The position numbers and the translations under genes were made by a program. Below are positions 39,389-49,582 of a stretch of 64,000 nucleotides of DNA, piece by piece (within the stretch, counting starts at the first letter, position 1; the number at the start of each line of letters is the position of its first letter). Source of the stretch: Prorocentrum cordatum (lineage: Eukaryota; Sar; Dinophyceae; Prorocentrales; Prorocentraceae); assembly GCA_963575745.1 (NCBI GenBank), contig CAUYUJ010006324.1, positions 146,001 through 210,000 of the forward strand, written 5' to 3'. The notes beneath the pieces were generated by a model, which saw only the letters and a program-made list of their open reading frames with translations, was not told the origin of the DNA and did no database searches.

Positions 39389-40576
39389 ATGGCGCGTCCA
39401 CTCGCCGTGGTGGACGGTGGCACCGGGTCCGACTCTTCCAGCGGGCCAGAGTGCAGTTCCGTCAATGGCAGCGGCAACGCGGTCAGGACGTGCATTGGCT
39501 CGTGCAAGGTCTATTTGGTCTTGCTGATCCTCGCGGCCTTGCTGGCGCTGTCGATCGTCTTCCTGCCGCGGTCGGGCCAGGCCGAACACATCGCTATCGC
39601 CAAGTGGTGGATGGAGAGGAAAGTAAAGAAGGACTACTCGGGCAGGTGGTGCGCCGGCATCGCGGAACACCCGCTGTGGGGCACGGAGGAGGTCACGGGC
39701 CTGTGCCCGCCTGCCCGCGACATACTCTTCGAGACCAACGTGTCAGCTCCAGTGCTTGACGAGAACCTGACCGCCAGGCAGCTCAAAAACGTCCGGGACT
39801 ACCTGGATGAACCGAACAACTTGTCAGGTCAGGAGTACGAACTGTACGACGAGGCCTTGGGCGTGCTGGAGAAAATCAGTACACTGCAGCCTAAGGACGT
39901 GTTGGCATTCCGCGAGACGTGGACCAATGCAGATACTGACATCCTCCGGGCGCTTGACAGCAATCCCAGGGTTTGGTTGCCGCAGGGGGGGAAGCTTACG
40001 ACGACTGCTTTCGCCTCGCAGCTGCCAAGCGTCGCCGACTTCAGGCGGCTAGTTGAGAGTGGTCCAGCGGCGATTGTTGGAGGAGCGGACAGCCTGGTGA
40101 ACATGAGCTTGGGGCATGAGATAGATGCGCATCCAGTCGTCGTGCGATTTAACGCAATAATCGGTGACAAGCTTTCCGCGCCTGAGACCGGAGTCAAAAT
40201 GAATTTGCATGTCATGTGCGCCAAAGTACCCCCTGCCACGGACAGCAGCGTCTGGGAGATGGACCTAGAGGCCAGCACGCCTTGGAGAACGTATTGTGGC
40301 AGAATGCACAAGGGTGGTGAGTTCGAGAACGTCACGGTGCGGAGTAAGTTGTTCATGTTCCGGCCTTCTGCATTCTGCCGGAAAGAAACACGTTTTGATT
40401 TTCAAGGTTGGACAAGAGGATTTCTGTTTTATTGGTTTGTCGGCCGCCTGTTTGACAGCCTCACCATGTATGGATTCAAAGGGGGCGGGCACTACAAGAA
40501 CGATGAAGTCATGCATGAGCGTTACTGGACATTCGAGCATTTCTTCTATGACATTAATGAGCCAGATCGTTATTGA
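39389..40576 (+). CDS. Sialyltransferase-like (GT29) type II membrane protein
   Basis: 395 residues from ATG 39,389 to TGA 40,574-40,576 with no intron. Short cytosolic N-terminus, one membrane helix at ~41-59 followed by Arg-Ser, then a lumenal domain: the type II layout of Golgi glycosyltransferases. The L-sialylmotif is visible at ~226-258 (Ala-Ile-Val-Gly-Gly-Ala-Asp-Ser-Leu, Gly-His-Glu-Ile-Asp-Ala-His, Val-Arg-Phe-Asn). An S-motif-like segment lies at ~340-363 (Trp-Thr-Arg-Gly-Phe to Met-Tyr-Gly-Phe), with His-Tyr-Lys-Asn and His376-Glu377 in the VS region. GT29 enzymes transfer sialic acid from CMP-sialate; many protist members have unknown donors. Potential N-glycosylation sites occur at 117, 126, 144, 238 and 314. 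The upstream 330 bp show no clear promoter, normal for dinoflagellates. It is the best-preserved host gene here. Confidence 0.82.
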   Translation: MARPLAVVDGGTGSDSSSGPECSSVNGSGNAVRTCIGSCKVYLVLLILAALLALSIVFLPRSGQAEHIAIAKWWMERKVKKDYSGRWCAGIAEHPLWGTEEVTGLCPPARDILFETNVSAPVLDENLTARQLKNVRDYLDEPNNLSGQEYELYDEALGVLEKISTLQPKDVLAFRETWTNADTDILRALDSNPRVWLPQGGKLTTTAFASQLPSVADFRRLVESGPAAIVGGADSLVNMSLGHEIDAHPVVVRFNAIIGDKLSAPETGVKMNLHVMCAKVPPATDSSVWEMDLEASTPWRTYCGRMHKGGEFENVTVRSKLFMFRPSAFCRKETRFDFQGWTRGFLFYWFVGRLFDSLTMYGFKGGGHYKNDEVMHERYWTFEHFFYDINEPDRY

Positions 40577-40895
40577 AGTAAGTATTCTGCAGTTGTGTTC
40601 AATTCATGTCTTCAGGTTCTGTCAGCGTCTCACTCGTTATTCTACCTTCAAGCCCAGCTAAGTTGATTGCGCAGGCTCGTGGATACTGCTTGGCAATACT
40701 CTGGCGCAGCAGTTCCCCGTGGCCGTGCTGGCGATGTACAGCGAGGTCCACGGCGGGAATGCCAAACAATTCATTTTAGCACGACGCTTCCCATGAAGCA
40801 CTTCATTGCTGTTTTGGACAGGAAGAAAAAAGGTCACAGTCCGGGAAACAGTCTATCATGCCCAGTGTCGGAGCCCAGGATGATAGGGGGAAAGA
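40577..40895 (+). other. Downstream flank with possible old exon
   Basis: GTAAGTATT follows the stop codon by one base, and a Pyr-rich GATTGCGCAG lies at about 40,664-40,673. The next 120 bp read Ser-Trp-Ile-Leu-Leu-Gly-Asn-Thr-Leu-Ala to Ala-Arg-Arg-Phe-Pro before a stop (40,674-40,797), which looks protein-like. Because the stop precedes the donor, this would be a 3'-UTR intron or a relic. Confidence 0.3.
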
Positions 40896-40899
40896 AGAC

Positions 40900-41495
40900 G
40901 GAAGAGGAATTATGAGCGAGGATAACGAGGAAGGAAGGGAAATGGGAGGACGGGGAGGTTGGAGGAGAAGCAAGAACAGAAGAGAAGGAAGAGGAGAAGG
41001 AGGTGGAGGAGGAGTGGTAAGGTTTGGAAGGAGAGGAGCAGACAAAGGAGCAGCAGCAGCAGGAGGAGGACAAGAAGGAGGAGGAATACGATGAGCAAGC
41101 TGGAGCAGGTGAAGGAAGAGGAGAAGGATCATGACGATCAGCAGGAGAAGAGGAGAAAGATGAGGAGAGGGAGGATGATTGGGAGAAGGGTGGACAGAGG
41201 AGGTTGAGCAGGGAGAGGCAAAGGAGGAGGACGAAGGGCAGAGGAGGAGAACGAGAAGGAGAAACAAACTGATAAGATGGGGGTGAGGTGAAGTGGTGTA
41301 GTAATCTGATGGTAACTATGAGGACGAATAACTTGATGTAAGGGATGGGCGGAAATCGAGAGATGAGGGCATAGGATAAGTTGGATAGTTCGGATGAGGA
41401 GAAGAAGAAGAAGAAGGAGATGAAACCGACGAGAACGAAAAGAGGAGAGGAAGGACAACGACGACGAGGAGGAGGAGGAGGAGGAAGCGAGTTTG
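40900..41495. repeat. Purine-rich GGA/GAA tract
   Basis: About 600 bp of degenerate GGA, GAAG and GAGG words on the plus strand. Ser/Pro/Leu-rich minus frames are artefacts. Confidence 0.85.
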
Positions 41496-41499
41496 AAAG

Positions 41500-42535
41500 T
41501 GGGCGATCCATCATCGTGGTATGGAATGGCCATCGCTCCAGTTCACCAATGTATTAACCCGTGCGTCGTGGTCCGCATCGCGGACGCCCGTAAAACTTGC
41601 AAGGTGCTCAGTAACATTTCATTGAGAGCATCCCGCTTGCACCCTGTATGGTCGGTTTTCGAGGGACTGGAACCTAAGCGCGAGCGAAAGGCGTGATTAC
41701 AGCATGCATTTGATCCAGAAAAGAGGTGGGGCCAAAAATCAGGTCCACGAACCCCCGCTCGCGGTCCACCTCCCCTCTGTGGGTTCCTGAGCCCCCATGG
41801 GCCGGCCCCGTCGGGGCCTCCCAGCCTCTTGGAGAAGGCTTGGATCACCTTCCACCCTGGAGGCGTTCTCTTTGGGGTTTCTGGGATCGCTGGGATCCTC
41901 TCGAAGTCCCCCATGGAACTCTCCCCTGATCTGCGTGGGCCGCCCCCTCAAAAGCCGCCCCCGAGAGCCCCCGAAGCAGGCGCCCGAGAAGGGGGGCTAA
42001 GACACGAGTTGTATCGAAGCGTGCGCGAGCCGGACGAGGCGGGGTGGCATTGGATGTCGCGCCAGTGTTGCATACACCAGAGCAGCGCGTGCGTGTCGCG
42101 GGCGTTTAGCGCACAGCTTCTTGTCGAGGACCATCTCGCGTTTCTCGCGTGCGATTGCCTCCTCCGGCGTATCAGCCACAAGGTTACCTGGTGTTCTTCT
42201 TCTGCACCTCCTCATCACCATTGAGCATTGACGCTCGAAGTGTCTTGACACAATGCTGAAGGCGTGACGGAGCTATTTGGAGCTTCTATCGGCGACCATC
42301 AGGCATCGGGTTGGCAGTGTTCGGACTCCCTGAGGCTGTCTCTCGGTGCTTTGGTGTGCCGTCTTGGGGCCCCCCTCGTCAGGGCGCTCCGGCCCTCCAG
42401 GAGCGATGTTCTTTTTGTCCTGCGAGAGAATCGAAGGCAGCGGCGTCGAGTGAGCACTCCCGGCTGCCATGTCCAGGCGGAGAACCGCTGTCCACGCCCA
42501 GAGGCCGCACGCATCCGCCCCCGGGCGGCCCAAAG
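41500..42535. other. Sequence without recognised gene
   Basis: GC-rich low-copy sequence. Overlapping frames up to 146 codons on both strands lack motifs. Confidence 0.4.
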
Positions 42536-42539
42536 CGTG

Positions 42540-43620
42540 TCGCCCAGTTGCAGCTCGACTGCGGCCGCAGTTGCGGCTGCGGTGGCGCCCGCGCCCACGG
42601 GCGGCCCGAAATGGTGTCGCGCCCAGCTTTCTGTTCCGCCCCGCTCGAGGAGGTTGGCCCGAAATATCTCGGCTGCTTGCGGTTGCGGTGGTAGTTGAAC
42701 CTGAGGCCTGCACGAAATGCGTCGCCCGTTCACAGCTGCGGGCGCGGCTGCGGCGGTTGCGCGCGCCTGCGGGGAGTCCGAAATGTGTCGCCCAGTTGTG
42801 GGCGCGGTTGCGGCCGCCCGCGCCCCTGGGCAGTCCCAGGTGTGCAATCCGTTAGTTCGCTCAGTCGCGGTTGCGGGCGTGGTTTCGAGGGCAGCTGCGC
42901 CCTCCCATGGGCTGCGTCGCCCGGCCGCGGTTGCGGGCGCAATCACAAGAAACTTGTTTTAATTAGGCGCGGTGGCGCGGTTGCGGTTGCGCGCGCCCGC
43001 GGGCGGCCCGAGATGTGTCGCCAGTTTGGTCGCCCGGCGGCGGTTGGTGGCGCAGTTGCGCTCCGGAGGTCTCTCGCCAGTTCTGGCTTCCCTCCACGGG
43101 CCCCGGGACCGTCAGAAGACGGCTCAGGATGAAGAATTGGTTTGGGGGGAAGGCTCCAGGGTCCAGGACTCGTTTCCCTCCGGTCCCCGTTTCCCCCGTG
43201 CTCGCTTCCGGGCGGCAGAACATGTGTCGCCCGAGTGTGGCTCTGGGCGCAGAGCGCAGAGACAGACGCCGTTGCGGTTGCGTGCGTCCGCGAGCGACCC
43301 CCGAAATGTATCGCCTGGTTGCGGGCGCGTTCGCGGTTGCGCACGCCACCAGGCGGCCCGAAAGGCGTCGCCAGGGTTTGGGTTGCGGTTGCGCGCGCGC
43401 GCGTCCGCTGGCGGCCCGCAGTACGTCGCCTGGTTGCGGCTGCGGTTGCGGGCGTGGTTGCGGTTGCGGTTGCGCGATTGCGGGTGACGTGCCGCCGTGT
43501 TGCGTTTGCGATTGCACGCTCCCCCGGGCGGCCCAAAGAGCGTCCCCAGCGTAGCGTTGCGGGCGCGGTTGCGGGGTTGCGGTTGCGGGCGCCTGCGGGC
43601 GGCGCTTTTCTCCGAGCCTT
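42540..43620. repeat. GCGGTTGCGGGCGC minisatellite
   Basis: Degenerate units of about 55-75 bp with GTTGCGGGCGCGGTTGCGG, CGCCCGCGGGCGGCCCGAAATGTGTCGCC as the repeating theme, broken by a non-repeat part at about 43,060-43,210. Long frames on both strands reflect GC content. Confidence 0.8.
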
Positions 43621-43739
43621 CCGTTGCTGTTTGTCAGTGCCAGCGTTGGTGGGCACGGGATTCGACCAAGTTCCGCCAGGATAAACAGACACAATAAGCA
43701 GGTTCAGGTGTGTAAGCGTTGATGGTTTACCAAATGGTC

Positions 43740-44645
43740 CTATGGTCCTGCATTGTGTTTGCAAGTATCGAAGAGGTGTTCGGCATTTGCTTCGCCTCGC
43801 TCACTCGTCGGTAGGCAATGTAGTTCTTGAGGCGGCGGCCCAATTGAAGTTGCCCCAAGCCCCAAAATATCGAGAGCTCGGTCTAAACCAGGCTGTCCAT
43901 TAGTTGCCGTTGGTGCACCGTCAGGTCCGCGATCTTCAGGCGGGCCAGTTGGCACAAGGAGAGCAGTTGTTGGAGGGGCCGCGGGGGTGGGCATTGCGTC
44001 TTCAAATTGATGTTATGTGGAATGGGCAAGTCTGGGGGAAAGTATAAGTTCGCCGGACCCTTCGGCGTGCGCAGGCTCAGGGTGAACATGGCCAGTTTGG
44101 AAAGCCCTGGTGGAGGAGAAGGAGTGCGTTCGGGTTCCCTGGGATCTCTAGCTTCAGGAGGTGGTCGTTCGGGGTAGGGGCTCGGAGGGAGAGCGCGTTG
44201 GGGCGGCGGGTCGTATTGAGCCCTTCCAGGCGATAACGGTTCGGGCCCGAGTGCCGTGGGGGGAGCAAGAAGTGTTTGGATAGGGTGGGTGAATGGGAAG
44301 GGGTTACGTTAGGGAAGTCGGGAGGCGGACCGGGTAGTGCCGTAGTTGATGGTAGGTCAGGACGCCGTTGTCGTAAAGGTTCTCGCCTTCGCGCGGTCGT
44401 TGGTCGTGATTCAGCTGGTCTTCTGGATGGATGGTGTTCTTCCGTCGTGCGTCTTTCGCTTGGCGGTTCCAGCCCCAAGAGTTGCAGTGCCCGGTCGAGT
44501 CCTAGCAGTCCTGGGTTCGTTGCTTCTCCGATCCGGATGCCTGCTGTTGGGGAAAATTTGTACGGCAAGTCGTATTGGAAAGATATTCGTGTATGGTATT
44601 TTTCCCACCACGTATGCACACCAACAGCTATCCTACACCATTTCG
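43740..44645 (-). pseudogene. Non-LTR element N-terminal fragment with GEATNPG motif
   Basis: Minus-strand frames in at least three phases (44,077-44,640; 43,883-44,089; 43,740-43,994). Near the start, Ser-Pro-Thr-Ala-Gly-Ile-Arg-Ile-Gly-Glu-Ala-Thr-Asn-Pro-Gly lies at 44,512-44,553, a sequence type (Arg-Val/Ile-Gly-Glu-Ala-x-x-Pro-Gly) that I associate with the N-terminal part of dinoflagellate LINE-like proteins. Gly-Leu-Asp-Arg-Ala-Leu then appears twice, once per sub-block, pointing to internal duplication. A Pro/Arg-rich stretch follows. No reverse transcriptase is attached. It abuts head-to-head with the plus-strand fragment starting near 44,650. Confidence 0.55.
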
Positions 44646-44649
44646 CATA

Positions 44650-45895
44650 CACTCCCGGCCGCGGCGCTCGCGACGCACTGCTGTTCTTAGTGATGTTTTG
44701 GCTGCTCGCCTTGACCCAGAGAAACGGGGTTGCAGTGTATTGTTCGGACGCGTCTGGTGCTTTTGACAGAGTGTCCGCGACCCGCCTTTGTGCCAAACTC
44801 GCGGCGGCTGGTCTGCCAGCCTCCTTGCTCGCCGTCCTGCAGGATTGGCTCTCCGCTAGGTCAGCCCGTGTAGTAGTAGATGGAGCTGTGTCTCGTATTG
44901 TTCGAATGGTTGACATGATTTATCAGGGTACAGTTTTCGGACCCCCTTTCTGGAACGTATTTTACGCTGGCGCTCAACATCCAATTCGCCAGAGCGGGTT
45001 CCGAGAAATCGTTGTTTTGCAGATGATTTGAACGCATTTCGCGCTCTCGATGCCAGTTTGTCAGACCAAGATGCCGTCTCTTTGGTGTCTTCGTGCAAAC
45101 AGGAACTTCACGTTTGGGGCGCGGCCAATGGTGTTACTTTTGACCCATCCAAAGAGAGCGTGCACGTGCTATCCAGTACTCGACCGCTCGGCGACGATTT
45201 TAAATTGTCCGGAGCTGTTTTTGATTGTAAACTGCTTGTGCGCGAAGCTGTCCAATCACGCGCCAGCGAGGCTGGTTGGCGAACGACGACGTTACTATAT
45301 TCTCGTAGTTTTTTATATTGTGCGGGTAGTGATTTTATTATATAAGAGCCATGTGCTTTCATACGTCGAATATCGCACTGCAGCAGTGAGCCATGCATCA
45401 ACAACCGTGTTGAGTGCGATAGACAATATACCGGAGCGATTTTTGTGCGCCTTAGGAGTGTCGGCCGAAACTGCGTTGCTTGAGTTTGCTCTGGCCCCGC
45501 TGCCCTCTCGCCGGGACATTGCTATCCTCGGACTGATCCACAGGACCATTCTTGGTTCCGGGCCGCGCATGTTCAACGATTTTTTCCGCCTTGACCTCTC
45601 TCCCCCCCCTCCGCGCGCCCCTCGTCGCCATCGTTTCCATCTGGCTGACCCCTGTGGCATTCGCTCGCCGGACTACATGCTACGGTCTCCATTTAACGCC
45701 GTTCGACTGTACAATATCCTTCCGGATAGCGTTGTTCAGCAGCAGAGCGTGCATGAGTTCCAATCGGCTTTGCAAGAACTCTTGCGCCACTGCGTGCGCC
45801 ATCTTCTCCCGGAGTGGAAAAGCATGTTGAGCTGGAGGCAACCATTTGCTTTCCACCCTCTGTTGGGCCTCCGGGATTGGCGGCCGTCTGCTTGA
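44650..45895 (+). pseudogene. Non-LTR reverse transcriptase fragment (5'-truncated)
   Basis: Reading is spread over three phases: 44,650-44,995, 45,005-45,300 and 45,290-45,895. Motifs in order: Gly-Arg-Gly-Ala-Arg-Asp-Ala-Leu, Tyr-Cys-Ser-Asp-Ala-Ser-Gly-Ala-Phe-Asp-Arg-Val (first catalytic Asp), Gly-Thr-Val-Phe-Gly-Pro-Pro (usual block Gly-x-x-x-Gly-x-Pro), Phe-Ala-Asp-Asp-Leu (catalytic pair, about 45,018-45,032), Trp-Gly-Ala-Ala-Asn-Gly-Val-Thr-Phe, and a thumb/C-terminal part with Tyr-Arg-Thr-Ala-Ala-Val-Ser-His-Ala. At least two single-base shifts (near 45,015 and 45,295) inactivate it. The C-terminal half is open to TGA at 45,893. Confidence 0.8.
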
Positions 45896-46183
45896 GTTTT
45901 TCGTTCGCCTCTCTCTCTCCTCTCCTCCCTCCCTCTCTTCCTTGGTGTTTTGCGAGTGTTTCAAGCCTCTTCCCCCGTTTGTGCTCCCGGGAGGGCCCGG
46001 GCGGTTCTCCGGAAGTTACATATCAGAATTTGTGATTCGATTCTTTGTGCTCTATTTGCCCCTCTCGGGTCCGCAGAGTAATGCATAGTGTCGCTTACTT
46101 GGCCAGTTGCCGTTTGCACAGTGTCAAAAGCGATGCGTGGTGAGGAGTTGCTGCATGTCCGAGGCTGATTTGTTTTAACGTTG
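45896..46183. other. Sequence without recognised feature
   Basis: Pyrimidine-rich start (CTCTCTCCTCTCC), then low-copy sequence; perhaps the 3' tail of the preceding element. Confidence 0.35.
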
Positions 46184-46606
46184 TCAGGCGTTTACACACA
46201 TATTTGACAATACGTTCCCATCGCATTTGAAGATGATTCGGTATCCGAACACGGTTAGTAGTGGTATATGCGCATGTCGGGAAGTCGGTGTTGTCCATGT
46301 TGGCGTCGTAATTGGTATCGTCCCTGTTGGTACTGGCGTTGACCATGTTGGCGTCGTGATTGTCGTCGTTGCCACTTTTGACACTGATGTTGTCCATTGG
46401 ATCCGGCATGGTGCTGCAGTGTGTGGAAGTAGGTGTAATACCACGCAGAACCCCATCATATTTGGCAAGATTTGCGGCCCTGGATGTCTTGCTTCCTCAA
46501 CCCTTTTCCCAGCATATGGTGATATCCTGTATGCTTGTATGTAATATGGCACCCCAAACTCATGCGATGTGTTCTGCACTACGTAATGTACGGTCCCATA
46601 TTGCAC
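46184..46606 (-). pseudogene. Second N-terminal LINE-type fragment with HPGP motif and minisatellite
   Basis: Minus frame reads Ser-Pro-Tyr-Ala-Gly-Lys-Arg-Val-Glu-Glu-Ala-Arg-His-Pro-Gly-Pro at about 46,475-46,522, matching the Arg-Val-Gly-Glu-Ala-x-x-Pro-Gly theme with Gly changed to Glu. It runs into a GTTGGCGTCGT minisatellite (about 46,285-46,395) coding Thr-Pro-Thr-Trp. Only the motif region is likely ancestral coding. Confidence 0.45.
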
Positions 46607-46639
46607 GTTGTCATAAGATACAGCACCATTGCCGATTAA

Positions 46640-48056
46640 ATATTGGATGATCGATTGGAGCCGGGGTCGGAAATGGAGTCGGAAGAAATAATTATACCGT
46701 GTGTTGCTCCGGAATGTTTTGTCCTAGCCACGTTTGGCCCTTGACCGATCGCCGGCCCCAACCAAAATCGGAAGCAGGAGTCGGAAGTCGACATGTAGGA
46801 GTCGATTGTCGTCGCCAGTGGAACCCATGCCAAAATCCATCCAACGCAGTTGAATACATGCGAGCTTTCTTCCAAAATCCCAAGCTCAGAGGATGCATGA
46901 TTGGAGTGGGATCGGTATCGATAGGCCCGAATGCTTCAGCCTCTGGAGTCGGATCGGTAGCGATGGGCTCGGAAAGCTCAGCCAAAATTGAAAAATCGGA
47001 CACGGGAGTCGGAAGTGTAGTCGACCACAGGGTCGGACTGTCAGCGTTTGGGCCCCAGTTGGATCTTTTTGGGGAACCATCGTGGAGCCTTAAGTTCAGG
47101 GGTTTGCCGTCGGAAGCTTTGGCGGAAATCCCATAAGAGGCCTCAATGGGGTTATCGTCGGATCTGCTTTGATGGTCTCCATGGGACCTGTCGGATTCCG
47201 TCTCGGGGGAGGGCAAGGCGGACGGGGGACTAAGGGCGGGAATGGACCAAAAGGATACAGGTGTATGCGCGAAGATATGAATTAAGAGTTTTATTCCACG
47301 TACCGTGATAATCACCAGAGTCGGACAGAGAGGTAGTGTCGTATTAGCCGTCGTATTTTCCAAAGTCGACGCCAGAGTAATGGCCGATGTCGGAGCCGGA
47401 GTTGGAAGTAATTGCGGTGGTCCATGCCAAAATCCGTCCAACGCATTTGAACAGATGCTATTATCTATCCAAAATCCCGGGCTCAGAAAATACACGTTTG
47501 AAATCCGATCGGTATCGATAAGTCCAGCCGGGTTCGGAAGAACGAACGTCGGAATCAGATCGGCAACGATGGGCTCGGAAATCTCAGCCAGAGTCGGATC
47601 GGATGACGGAGGGATCGGGGGCATCGAAGTGCGGAAGGAACGGAGGGCGGAGAGATCGGAGGACGGAGGGATCGGAGGATGGTGGGGTATTTGAATCCCG
47701 TACCGGCCACACAATCGTCGTAATAGTATTGGTGTCGGTGTGTCCGTTGGCCAAGGCCATGTCGTCGGAGTTGTCCCTATCACCACCGTCGGGAATATCG
47801 TAATCATAATGCTTACCGTTATCGTACTACAATCGGTATCCGGTGTAATTGGCACCGCCGTCGTAACACCCCGTGCCGTGTCCAGAATACCCGGTTTGCT
47901 GGAAATCGTTTCTGTCGTGATGTCTGCCGTCGTAGACGTAGTACTGCTGAACGTCGTCGTGCCGATGGTGACTGAGGCCTGGGAGTCGGTGGAGGAGTTG
48001 ATGGTGTAATCGTCGCAAGTATTGGTGCTGGCGTTGGTGCCGGCGAAGGCGCACAC
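46640..48056 (-). pseudogene. Degenerate repeat-derived frame (Pro/Ser/Thr-rich)
   Basis: An open minus frame of 454 codons (46,692-48,056). Two blocks repeat about 600 bp apart: Gly-Phe-Trp, Asn/Thr-Ala-Leu-Asp-Gly-Phe-Trp-His-Gly (near 47,420-47,480 and 46,810-46,870), each followed by Pro-Thr-Pro-Ala and Ser-Glu-Pro-Ile-x-x-Asp words. It looks like an expanded, diverged continuation of the Pro/Thr-coding minisatellite at 48,060-48,985. It may once have been the C-terminal part of the gene starting at 49,866; I cannot show that it is translated. Confidence 0.4.
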
Positions 48057-48059
48057 TTT

Positions 48060-48985
48060 GTTGCCGACGTAGGCGCTGGGTTGGAAGCCGGTGGGGGCGA
48101 TATTGGCGTAGTCGTCGCGAGTGTTGGTGTTGACGCCGGTACCGGTGTAAGCGCAAATGTTGCCACCGACGTAGTCGCCGGCCTGAGAGTCGTCGCAAGC
48201 GTCGGTGCTGGCGCTGGTGCCGGCGTAGGCGCAGACGTTGCTGCCGACGTAGGCGCCGGCCTGGGAGTCGGTGGAGGCGTTGATGGTGTGGTCGACGCAG
48301 ATATTGGTGATGGCGTTGGTGCCGGCGTAAGCGCAGGCGTTGATGCCGACGTGGGCGCCGGCCTGGGAATCGTCGCCGGCGTCGGTGCTGGCGTTGGTGC
48401 CGGCGTACGCGCAGACGTTGTTGCCGACGTAGGCGCCGGCCTGGGAGTCGGCGGAGGCGTCGATGGTGTAGTCGTCGCAGGTGTTGGTGTTGGCGTTGGT
48501 GCCGGCGTGGGCGCAGACAATGCTACCGACGTAGGCGCCTGCCTGGGTGTCGTTGCAAGCGTCGGTGCTGGCGTTAGTGCCGGCGGAGGCGCAGACATTG
48601 CTGCCGACGTAGGCGCCGGTTTGGGAGTCGTCGCAAGCGCCCGTGCTGGCGTCGGTGCCGGCGTAGGCGCAGACGTTGCTGCCGACGTAGGCGCCGGCTT
48701 GGGAGTCGGTGGAGGCGTTGACGGTGTAGTCGTCGCTAATGGTGGTGCTGGCGTTAGTGCCGGCGTAGGCGCAGACGTTGCTGCTGACGTAGGCGCCGGC
48801 CTGGGAGTCGTCGCAGGCGTCGGTGCTGGTGTTGGTGCCGGCGGAGGCGCGAACATTGTTGCTGACGTAGTCGCCGGCTTGGGAGTCCTCGCAAACGCCA
48901 GTGCTGGCGTTGGTGCCGGCGTACGCGCAAATATTGTTGCCGACGTAGGCGCTGGCCTGGGAGTCGGTGGAGGCCAGACCTAGGT
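48060..48985 (-). repeat. 78/102-bp two-length minisatellite coding Pro/Thr repeats
   Basis: GCGCCGGCCTGGGAGTCG landmarks near 48,256, 48,358, 48,436, 48,538, 48,616, 48,694 and 48,796 give spacings of 102, 78, 102, 78, 78, 102. The long unit carries an extra 24-bp GTGGAGGCGTTGATGGTGTAGTCG block. Both lengths are multiples of 3 and 6, and minus-strand frames (Ala-Pro-Thr-Pro-Ala, Pro-Pro-Pro-Thr-Pro-Arg-Pro) stay open. The plus strand is also open (300 codons of Gly-Val-Gly-Ala), so coding is not proven. Confidence 0.85.
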
Positions 48986-49015
48986 TGGGATGTCATTTTT
49001 GACGAAGAACGGGTG

Positions 49016-49582
49016 TTAGAACGGGGTCGGATATAGGCCAGGAGTTGGGTCTGGCGTCGGAATTGAGACTGGATGCTCTTTCGAATTGTAGTCCACCATG
49101 GTCTTCACCGTTGCAGTGCCGCTGTGGTTGGAGCCACTCGTCGAACCCGCATTGGAGATGTCAAACATAGCGTCAATACCAACATAGATGTAGACATACA
49201 TGTCGGAATCATTCTTGTGTAGTTGTACCACCCATCCCTGCACACATTGCAACCGGATAACATGAAATATGCAACCGTCACACCCATCATATATGCAATA
49301 GTCTTCACACCGCTCATACACATTGTTATGGGTAATGTTCAGTACGGCGCAAATCGGAGACGAACCCTTGGCAACCCAGGGGGCGGTTGAAACGCCGGCA
49401 GTGTAGGGGGCAAACTTGCCAATTTGCGTAAGAAATCTGATTCCGAAAGTTCTGTGTTCCGCGACATGATTGTTAATGCACTTCGTCCCTGTATTGCCAA
49501 ATTGCGCAAGACTTGTAGTTGTGCTGCCTCCTTTGCGGTGAGCTGCGGCTGGAGCAGGACTAGTGGGGGCGCCGGCAGTCAT
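49016..49582 (-). CDS. Cysteine-rich (PAN/Apple-like) protein segment
   Basis: 188 codons from ATG 49,580-49,582 to the stop at 49,016-49,018. Residues 1-20 are Ala/Pro-rich. A compact middle holds Cys92, Cys96, Cys101, Cys104 and Cys113 with Tyr-Cys-Ile-Tyr-Asp-Gly-Cys-Asp-Gly-Cys-Ile-Phe-His, a spacing that resembles PAN/Apple domains of secreted proteins. It ends in Pro-Thr-Pro-Asp-Pro-Thr-Pro-Gly words that run into the Pro/Thr minisatellite beyond the stop. The start overlaps the previous stop (ATGA), so an intron or frameshift probably joins it to the upstream segment. Likely part of a secreted or wall protein; unsure whether functional. Confidence 0.5.
   Translation of the reverse strand: MTAGAPTSPAPAAAHRKGGSTTTSLAQFGNTGTKCINNHVAEHRTFGIRFLTQIGKFAPYTAGVSTAPWVAKGSSPICAVLNITHNNVYERCEDYCIYDGCDGCIFHVIRLQCVQGWVVQLHKNDSDMYVYIYVGIDAMFDISNAGSTSGSNHSGTATVKTMVDYNSKEHPVSIPTPDPTPGLYPTPF

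Noticed and set aside
40664-40800. Second exon of the sialyltransferase-like gene
   Set aside because: The GTAAGT donor comes after the in-frame stop, so the exon could not extend the protein. Kept only as a note.
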